Both the position numbers and the translations under genes were made by a program. This document shows positions 6,529 through 12,170 of a stretch of 12,170 nt of DNA, one piece after another. Location of the stretch: contig JACMJP010000201.1 in NCBI GenBank assembly GCA_014380545.1, positions 1 to 12,170 of the forward strand, in the 5' to 3' direction. The first letter of the stretch is position 1, and each line of letters begins with the position of its first letter. Origin of the DNA: Chitinophagales bacterium (GTDB lineage Bacteria; Bacteroidota; Bacteroidia; Chitinophagales; BACL12). A model generated the notes under the pieces. The model made no database searches and was not told where the DNA came from. It saw nothing but the letters and a program-made list of their open reading frames with translations.

Positions 6529-9261
6529 ATGCGCAATTTTCTACAAAAATATTTTAGTGTTCTCATCTTCCTGGTTTCCTGCACATCTGTATTTGCGACA
6601 CATAACAGGGCAGGAGAAATAACTTACACACATGTAGAAGGTTCTAATTTTAAATATGAGTTTGTAATTACAACATATACTGACCCTGAATCTCCCGCTG
6701 ACAGGGATGCACTAGTGATTTTTTGGGGTGACGGTCCTGAAAGTTTTGATACATTACTTAGAGAAAGCCAGGTGATAATTACTGCATCAATCAAAAGAAA
6801 TATTTATAAAGGTATACATGAATATGCAGCTCCAAATATTTATACAGTTTATATGCAGGACCCGAACAGGGTTGATCAAATTTTGAATATTGACGGTTCT
6901 GTAAATGTTCCCTTTTATCTTGAAACAACTTTAATAATTCCTGATCCGCTTTTATTTGGATATAACTCATCGCCTATCCTGAATGTGATGCCAATTGATT
7001 ATGCAAATGTGGGCGAGATATTTACACATAATCCCGGCGCCGAAGATCCTGACGGTGATGCGTTAAGGTATTCACTTATCCCGCCAAGGCAAGATCCGAT
7101 AAATGATGTTCCCGGATATGAGTATCCCGATGAAGTAGAAACAACTCCTCCTTGTGATGACATATTTACAATTGATTCATTAAATGGAGATATAGTTTGG
7201 GATGTTCCGTGTAAACCGGGCATATATGTAATATGTATTCAAATTGTTGAGTTCAGGGATGGCGATACAATTGGCATTATAAACAGGGATATGCAAATAG
7301 AAGTATTGGATAACCCGAATCATGCGCCTGAAATTGCGGCTGTAAATGATACTTGTGTTTTTGCGGGTGATGAATTAATTATTCTTGTTAATGCAAGTGA
7401 TCCTGATATTTCACAGGAATTAACTTTAACTGCAACAGGAGGACCTTTTGTTGTTCCTGTATCTCAGGCAGATTTTTTTTCTGATCCTGCTGAGGCTTTT
7501 GTAACCGGAACATTTAGTTGGGAAACTGTATGCGAACATGTGCGCAATGAATTTTATACTGTTGTATTTAAAGTTGAAGATGACTATGGCATTGGAGTAA
7601 ATGAATTTCATTTAACTGACCAGGAAAGCTGGCTGATTTATGTAATTGCTCCGCCTGTTGATAGTGTACAGGCAATACCTCTGGCAAACCAAATTAAAGT
7701 AACCTGGGATGATCCTTATGTGTGTGCAGGCACAGAAAATTTTCTTGGGTTCTCTGTGTGGAGAAAAATAGAATGTGATACACTTGAATTTGATATTTGC
7801 GACAGAGGTTTATCAGGATATGGTTATGATTCAATTGCATTTGTAGAAAATGCTTATGAGTATATTGATAATAGTGTTTCGCACGGTCAGGTTTATTCTT
7901 ACAGAATTATTGCGGAGTTTGGTGAACACAGTGAATTGGCACCGCAATTTGTTTATAATCAAACACAAAGTTTTCCATCCGGCAATGCCTGTGCTGAATT
8001 AAAAAGAGATGTTCCAATTATTAATCATATTAGTGTTACTTCAACGGATGTTGCTGCAGGAACAATGTATATTCAGTGGTACCCGCCGCTTCCAATTGAA
8101 TTAGATACAATTCAGAATCCGGGTCCTTATCAATATATTTTAAAGCGATATGAAAATAGAGATGCAACCGGAACATCATCAGTTGATATTGCAACATTTA
8201 ATTCAGAAACATTTACAGGATTAACTGATACAAGTTTTAATGATGTTCTATTAAATACACTTGAAATTCAGTATAGTTATGTAATTGATTTTTATACAGG
8301 CGATGGATTACTCGGTGCATCAGAATCTGCTTCATCCGTTTATTTAAATTCATCACCTGCTGACAACAGATCAATATTAACATGGGATTTTAACGTTCCA
8401 TGGAGCAATTTTGAATATGTTGTATATAAAGAAATTCCAACAGGTTCAGGAATTTTCGAAATATTGGATACTATTGATGTGCAGAATTATACAGATGATA
8501 GTTTAGCGAATGGTGTTGAAGTATGTTATAAAGTGGAAAGCATTGGAAGATTTACTGCTTCTACATTACCGGCAGATACACTGATGAATTTTTCGCAAAT
8601 TAAATGTGAAGTACCAATTGATGTTGAGCCGCCTTGCGCTCCGGTATTAATTGTTTCTAATATTTGCGAAACTGATGATATAATTGTTGACCCTGATGAA
8701 TTAAAAAATGAATTGATCTGGACAAATCCTAATAGCAGTTGTGCAGATGATGTAATTAAATACTACATCTATTATACGGCAACCAATAATGGACAATTAG
8801 TTTTATTAGATAGTATTTTAAATGGTGATGATACAACTTTTACACATGATAATTTACTTTCACTTGCAGGATGTTATTACATAACTGCTGTTGATTCATT
8901 TAATAATGCAAGTGTTTCAAGTAATTTAGTATGCGTTGATAATTGTGCCGATTATAATTTACCGAATGTTTTCACTCCTAATAATGACGGATCTAATGAC
9001 CTCTACACCCCAATTCTTCCTTACAGATTTATTGATCGGGTTGATATGAAAATATATAACCGTTGGGGTGGTTTGGTATTTACTGCTAGTGACCCAATGC
9101 TGAATTGGAATGGAACAGAAATGAATACAGGAAAGGCATTACCTGAAGGAGTGTATTATTATGTCTGTACCATTTATACAGTTACAGTAAATGGAGTTGA
9201 GCAGGATCCAAGACCATTAAAAGGATATATTCATTTGATACGCTCAGAAAAAACGCAGTAA
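6529..9261 (+). CDS. Large secreted FN3-containing protein with T9SS type B C-terminal sorting domain
   Basis: This 910-residue protein is predicted to reach the cell surface or medium through Sec and then the T9SS. A signal peptide covers residues 1-23 (MRNFLQKYF, hydrophobic core, SVFA before THNRAGE). The THNRAGEITY start of the mature protein heads an N-terminal region (about 24-140) that I recall from other Bacteroidota extracellular proteins. Residues about 150-370 look cadherin/Ig-like, with EDPDGDALRYSL and NASDPDIS motifs. Four FN3-like modules follow at roughly 375-480, 495-605, 607-700 and 702-803 (for example IKVTWDDP and ILTWDF). The end (about 810-905) is a type B sorting domain: NVFTPNNDGSNDLY, then IYNRWGGLVF, then LPEGVYYYV and GYIHLIR. 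About 18 cysteines in the mature chain suggest disulfides. No catalytic domain is recognisable; adhesion or matrix roles are only guesses. Confidence 0.9.
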   Translation: MRNFLQKYFSVLIFLVSCTSVFATHNRAGEITYTHVEGSNFKYEFVITTYTDPESPADRDALVIFWGDGPESFDTLLRESQVIITASIKRNIYKGIHEYAAPNIYTVYMQDPNRVDQILNIDGSVNVPFYLETTLIIPDPLLFGYNSSPILNVMPIDYANVGEIFTHNPGAEDPDGDALRYSLIPPRQDPINDVPGYEYPDEVETTPPCDDIFTIDSLNGDIVWDVPCKPGIYVICIQIVEFRDGDTIGIINRDMQIEVLDNPNHAPEIAAVNDTCVFAGDELIILVNASDPDISQELTLTATGGPFVVPVSQADFFSDPAEAFVTGTFSWETVCEHVRNEFYTVVFKVEDDYGIGVNEFHLTDQESWLIYVIAPPVDSVQAIPLANQIKVTWDDPYVCAGTENFLGFSVWRKIECDTLEFDICDRGLSGYGYDSIAFVENAYEYIDNSVSHGQVYSYRIIAEFGEHSELAPQFVYNQTQSFPSGNACAELKRDVPIINHISVTSTDVAAGTMYIQWYPPLPIELDTIQNPGPYQYILKRYENRDATGTSSVDIATFNSETFTGLTDTSFNDVLLNTLEIQYSYVIDFYTGDGLLGASESASSVYLNSSPADNRSILTWDFNVPWSNFEYVVYKEIPTGSGIFEILDTIDVQNYTDDSLANGVEVCYKVESIGRFTASTLPADTLMNFSQIKCEVPIDVEPPCAPVLIVSNICETDDIIVDPDELKNELIWTNPNSSCADDVIKYYIYYTATNNGQLVLLDSILNGDDTTFTHDNLLSLAGCYYITAVDSFNNASVSSNLVCVDNCADYNLPNVFTPNNDGSNDLYTPILPYRFIDRVDMKIYNRWGGLVFTASDPMLNWNGTEMNTGKALPEGVYYYVCTIYTVTVNGVEQDPRPLKGYIHLIRSEKTQ

Positions 9262-9284
9262 AAATATTCTGCTAACTTCGCTGC

Positions 9285-9869
9285 ATGTTCACAGGTATTA
9301 TTGAAACATTTGGAACTGTTGTTCATTTGCAACAGGAAAATTCTAATTTACATATCACCATTCAATCTTCCATTACTTCAGAATTAAAAATTGATCAGAG
9401 TATCTCACATAATGGTGTTTGTTTAACTGTTGTTGCAATTAATAATGATACATATAGCGTAACGGCAGTTGATGAAACATTGCAAAAAAGTAATTTAAGG
9501 AAACTAAAAATTCGTGACGCAATTAATTTAGAACGCTGCTTAAAAATAGGAGACAGGCTCGACGGACATATTGTACAAGGGCATGTTGATTTAACTGTGC
9601 AATTAATAAATATTGAAGATAAAAACGGCAGTTATTTCTTTACATTTTCATTTGATAAAAATTATGCGAAATATATTGTTGAGAAGGGAAGTATTTGTGT
9701 GAATGGGATAAGTTTAACTATAGTTCATGCAAAAGAAAATGAATTTAGTGTTGCAATAATTCCTTATACATGGGAAAATACAAATTTGAAACAATTAAAA
9801 ATTTATGATGATGTAAATCTTGAATTTGATGTAATTGGAAAATATGTTGAAAGAATGATGAAGCAATGA
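9285..9869 (+). CDS. ribE: Riboflavin synthase, alpha subunit
   Basis: Riboflavin synthase dismutates two 6,7-dimethyl-8-ribityllumazine molecules to riboflavin and 5-amino-6-ribitylaminouracil in the cytoplasm. The 194 residues match the family and hold two tandem lumazine-binding barrels. The first (about 1-88) opens with the invariant MFTGIIE and carries SHNGVCLTV (41-49). The second (about 95-185) starts at GHIVQGHVD (94-102) and carries the paired VNGISLTI (139-146). The MFTGIIE motif fixes the start at 9285. It sits 23 bp after the secreted-protein gene and may be co-transcribed, although the two are functionally unrelated. I see no FMN riboswitch; the upstream gap is far too short for one. 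The gene is also called ribC in some genomes. Confidence 0.96.
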   Translation: MFTGIIETFGTVVHLQQENSNLHITIQSSITSELKIDQSISHNGVCLTVVAINNDTYSVTAVDETLQKSNLRKLKIRDAINLERCLKIGDRLDGHIVQGHVDLTVQLINIEDKNGSYFFTFSFDKNYAKYIVEKGSICVNGISLTIVHAKENEFSVAIIPYTWENTNLKQLKIYDDVNLEFDVIGKYVERMMKQ

Positions 9870-10153
9870 CTTCTTTTTTTTAAAATTACTTTTAAAAAAC
9901 AATTTTTTTGTAAAAATATCTTCTCCATTTTTAAGCTTTCATAAGTATATATTTCTGTAATTTTAAATCAGGCAACAAAATCGGAATAATTATAAAACTT
10001 TAATTCTTGAAGAAAGTAACAGAGATGAAACAATGAGAATATCGAACTGTATAAATATAAGCCTTTTGTTTTTTGGGCAAAAGTTGTAAGTTTTACTAAC
10101 ACTTTGGAGTTGATTATCAAGATAATGTCATAAAAATCTGATGCAAGTATAAC

Positions 10154-10174
10154 GGTTAATAACCTATTTGGTTA
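10154..10174. repeat. Interlocking GGTTA / TAACC / GGTTA repeats
   Basis: GGTTA (10154-10158), TAACC (10160-10164) and GGTTA (10170-10174) form two overlapping inverted repeats sharing the middle arm. The left pair is separated by one base, the right pair by five. The cluster covers the candidate -33 box of the next gene, so it may be a protein-binding site. The arms are only five bases, so chance is a serious alternative. Confidence 0.35.
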
Positions 10175-10198
10175 GATGGTGATGAATAATTACCTTTA
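10167..10198 (+). promoter_or_regulatory. Candidate Bacteroidota-type promoter for the 128-aa exported protein
   Basis: TTTG at 10167-10170 is followed, after a 20-base spacer, by TACCTTTA at 10191-10198, matching TAnnTTTG in all but the last base. Spacing fits the -33/-7 arrangement of the Bacteroidota primary sigma factor. It predicts a start near 10203 and a leader of about 28 bases before the ATG at 10231. Confidence 0.5.
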
Positions 10199-10230
10199 TA
10201 GAAATTTGACGAACCAAAAAATAAACGCTT

Positions 10231-10617
10231 ATGAAAAAAATGATACGCATTACTTCTTTTGCATGCCTTCTCACATTTCTTTTCATCTCAAACAATGCAT
10301 TTACGCAGGCCGTAACGCCTAAGGCTAAGTTTGACCCTAATTTAGTGATTGAACTCGACCCTTCGGCTACTCTGTCCGCCATTTACGAAATTGATATTAC
10401 AGCAATGTCCTTTAAGGATGAAAATGCTGCTAAAATATTTTTCAGAACTATGACCGATAACCTTGTAAATGTTGACCTGAATTATGCAGAAAAGAAAGCA
10501 ATGCTAAATTTGCATACTCAATACAAGGAAGCATGGACAATAGCCGAATGGAATGATTACTTGTATAAAAATGCTGAAAGATACCGCCTCGCTTATAACA
10601 GGGTAAACGCAGAGTAA
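10231..10617 (+). CDS. Small exported protein of unknown function
   Basis: This 128-residue protein begins with a clear signal peptide: basic MKKMIR, a hydrophobic stretch (about 8-20), and probable cleavage near NNAFTQ-AVTP (residues 24-27). The mature part is about 100 residues, without cysteines and without further membrane segments. It reads as a strand (IYEIDIT, 51-57), a helix (about 65-78), two strands (NVDLNY and AMLNL, 80-94), then a charged C-terminal helical part (about 95-126). That order resembles the heavy-metal-associated ferredoxin-like fold, but the CxxC loop is absent (AMSFKDENAA instead). I do not recognise the family. A second in-frame ATG at 10240 would shorten the basic N-region, so 10231 is preferred. 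The stop lies 32 bp before the large secreted protein, so the two are probably one transcription unit and possibly partners. Confidence 0.8.
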   Translation: MKKMIRITSFACLLTFLFISNNAFTQAVTPKAKFDPNLVIELDPSATLSAIYEIDITAMSFKDENAAKIFFRTMTDNLVNVDLNYAEKKAMLNLHTQYKEAWTIAEWNDYLYKNAERYRLAYNRVNAE

Positions 10618-10635
10618 TTTAATTTAAAAAATTTT

Positions 10636-10641
10636 AGGGGG
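10636..10641 (+). promoter_or_regulatory. Shine-Dalgarno-like AGGGGG before the repeat-protein gene
   Basis: AGGGGG lies eight bases before the ATG at 10650, spacing normal for a ribosome-binding site. Most genes in this window have only A/T-rich leaders, as is usual in Bacteroidota, so a G-rich leader here is unusual. An in-frame TAG at 10644-10646 leaves 10650 as the first possible start. Confidence 0.4.
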
Positions 10642-10649
10642 TATAGGGT

Positions 10650-12170
10650 ATGAAATCGTTTGTTCGGTTTTATGGTTTGATTACAATGCTGATAGTATAT
10701 CAGTATGCTTCAGCTCAAATAGTAGGGTCTAATGTTTACCTCAAGGGCAATTTTGTAGAGATCGGTGTTAACCAATGTGGCGCTTATGGCTCTGATGAAT
10801 CACCCCCAGCGGAGTATCACCCTACCGAAGCAGGTTTAGGATTTGTTGCTGATGGTGATCTGGATGGTTGGGACGAAGGTGACCCTGAATATTGCGGTGA
10901 TTATTTTGTTCCGGGTTCCCCCGTAGAGGGATGGCAGATACAGGTTGGCAGTGATGTCTACACAAATACAGATCAATATTGTTCTCCTGCAATGGTTCCG
11001 GGTGATGTCATTTCTTATGATTATTCAGGCGGAACTTATACTGCGGTTTGGGAAGGGGATGTTCCTGACTATGATCTCACATTAACACAAACAACCATTT
11101 TAAAAGAAGACAAAGTTTACTTTGTTACAATGATACAGCTTTGCAATGATGGCCTTACAGATATTGAGGAAGTATATTATAACAGAAATGTGGACCCTGA
11201 TAATGATCAACCCTGGTCAGGGGATTTTACAACAGATAATATAATAGTTTCTCAGCCCAATGATACTAATTGCACAGCATTAGTTACCTCTGAAGGGTTA
11301 ACCTATGGCTGTTTTCTCGGAATGGGTGCAAAGAATCCTAATGCAAGAGTGAGTTATGGAAATTTTAGCACCACAGCAGGGTCACCTGAAAATGTTTATG
11401 AAGGGACAGGAGGATATTCTTCATCAGGTTCAAGTGTAGGAGACATAGCAAATTCAATTGCTTTTTATATCCCGATTATCACTGCGGGTTCATGTGAAAC
11501 TGTAACTTTTGCATATATCCTCGACCCGGCAGATCTTGATGAGGCGTTAGATGCAACACTTGATTATAACCTCACGGTAAATGATGAATTTATTTTATCA
11601 GGAGATACAATTTATAGCTGTGAGCCTGGTGTTCCTATAACAATTGAAATCGAAGGCGGTGAAGATTATTTCTGGACATGGACACCTTCTGAAATTTTAG
11701 ATACCGATACAGGATTTGTTGTAAATGCAGTAATTGATGAAACTACTACAATATCAGCAACAGGTATTGGAGGAATTTGCGGGGAAGCTACTTCTGAAAT
11801 AACAATTTTGATTGACAACTCTGAATATGCTGATGCTGGCGCTGACCAGTCTTTTTGTTATGGACTTTCTACAGTTTTAAATGCTGATGGTGGTGAACAT
11901 GAGGATTTATTTTCATGGACTCCATCAACTGGATTGAGCGATCCAAATATTTCCAATCCAATAGCTTCCCCTCTTGAAACAACAACTTATACGCTTACTA
12001 CCACAACAATATACGGATGCCCTGAAACAGATGAAATAACGATAACAGTTAACCCATTACCAACAATAGATGCGGGCGATGACGGCCAATTCTGCATTGA
12101 CGGAGAATACCAATTGGGAGCAACAGGCGCAGTAACTTATGTATGGTCACCTGCAGATGGTTTAAATAAC
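10650..12170 (+). CDS. Large secreted repeat protein (putative surface adhesin), C-terminus outside the window
   Basis: I translated an uninterrupted frame of 507 codons from the ATG at 10650 to the window end. A signal peptide spans residues 1-22 (MKSFVRFYG, hydrophobic core, cleavage at YASA-QIVG). Residues about 23-300 form an N-terminal domain rich in Asp, Gly and Tyr (VYLKGNFVEIGVNQCGAYG; DGDLDGWDEGD), of a kind I associate with Bacteroidota surface proteins but cannot name. Ig/PKD-like repeats of roughly 78 residues follow: about 308-390, 391-469, and 470 onward. Each has an early cysteine (SCEPG; SFCYG; QFCIDG) and a tryptophan-Pro motif (WTWTPS; FSWTPSTGLSDP; YVWSPADGL); the second and third also share the DAGAD/DAGDD start, and the first two have a late cysteine and end in an E-I-T-I strand. 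A T9SS sorting domain would be expected at the unseen C-terminus. Surface adhesion is likely by analogy, not shown. Confidence 0.85.
   Translation, partial: MKSFVRFYGLITMLIVYQYASAQIVGSNVYLKGNFVEIGVNQCGAYGSDESPPAEYHPTEAGLGFVADGDLDGWDEGDPEYCGDYFVPGSPVEGWQIQVGSDVYTNTDQYCSPAMVPGDVISYDYSGGTYTAVWEGDVPDYDLTLTQTTILKEDKVYFVTMIQLCNDGLTDIEEVYYNRNVDPDNDQPWSGDFTTDNIIVSQPNDTNCTALVTSEGLTYGCFLGMGAKNPNARVSYGNFSTTAGSPENVYEGTGGYSSSGSSVGDIANSIAFYIPIITAGSCETVTFAYILDPADLDEALDATLDYNLTVNDEFILSGDTIYSCEPGVPITIEIEGGEDYFWTWTPSEILDTDTGFVVNAVIDETTTISATGIGGICGEATSEITILIDNSEYADAGADQSFCYGLSTVLNADGGEHEDLFSWTPSTGLSDPNISNPIASPLETTTYTLTTTTIYGCPETDEITITVNPLPTIDAGDDGQFCIDGEYQLGATGAVTYVWSPADGLNN

Larger units (their letters stand above)
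9870..10230. other. AT-rich intergenic region without a gene
   Basis: I find no ORF of note on either strand in these 361 bp. The stretch just after ribE is A/T runs; TTTTAAAAAA..TTTTTTTGTAAAA (about 9890-9916) can fold into an all-A/T hairpin and might terminate transcription, but it lacks a GC stem. A second weak hairpin pairs CTTTTG (10063-10068) with CAAAAG (10078-10083). The right end carries a promoter-like pair and interlocking repeats, listed separately. Confidence 0.6.

Noticed and set aside
9262..9284. Possible FMN riboswitch before ribE
   Set aside because: The gap is only 23 bp and holds none of the conserved FMN-aptamer sequence.
10063..10083. Hairpin CTTTTG / CAAAAG as a terminator or small RNA
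   Set aside because: The stem is only six bases with a nine-base loop and no downstream T-run; chance is likely in such AT-rich DNA.
10164..10382. 72-codon minus-strand open frame
   Set aside because: It overlaps the promoter region and signal-peptide codons of the exported protein and shows no protein features of its own.

Overview
The window comes from an AT-rich member of the Bacteroidota. Three things point there: a PorX-type regulator of the type IX secretion system (T9SS), a fused lpxC-fabZ gene, and a large secreted protein ending in a T9SS type B ('gliding motility-associated') sorting domain. Promoter-like TAnnTTTG elements and a general lack of Shine-Dalgarno sequences fit as well. 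I cannot place it below phylum with confidence; a Chitinophagales- or Sphingobacteriales-like lineage is only an impression.

Layout. Bases 1-1157 (minus strand) hold the first 385 codons of porX, a response regulator fused to a PglZ/alkaline-phosphatase-like domain; its 3' end lies outside the window. It diverges across a 96-bp spacer from a tight plus-strand cluster: an HD-domain phosphohydrolase (TTG start), lpxD, lpxC-fabZ, lpxA and a small ABC ATPase. The HD gene and lpxD are 3 bp apart, and lpxC-fabZ/lpxA and lpxA/ABC overlap by ATGA. The cluster encodes the early acyltransfer and deacetylation steps of lipid A synthesis plus the fatty-acid dehydratase FabZ. After a 141-bp gap comes a 910-residue secreted, FN3-rich T9SS cargo protein, followed 23 bp later by riboflavin synthase (ribE). 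A 361-bp AT-rich spacer with no gene precedes a small exported protein of unknown function (128 aa). Then, 32 bp on, comes the N-terminal 507 residues of a large secreted repeat protein cut off by the window end; it is an open frame from 10650 to 12170.

How they fit together. LpxA, LpxC and LpxD build the lipid A precursor, and FabZ works on the 3-hydroxyacyl-ACP pool that LpxA and LpxD also draw on. In Bacteroidota, outer-membrane LPS can serve as the surface anchor for T9SS cargo, so the regulator (PorX), the LPS-anchor pathway and at least one cargo protein lie together here. That functional link is inference; the gene order could equally be incidental. The core is ordinary housekeeping. 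The least-explained items are the ABC ATPase with substituted Q-loop and H-loop residues, the 128-residue secreted protein with an HMA-like pattern but no metal-binding cysteines, and the interlocking GGTTA/TAACC repeats over its predicted promoter. I see no RNA genes, CRISPR arrays, insertion sequences or clear rho-independent terminators.
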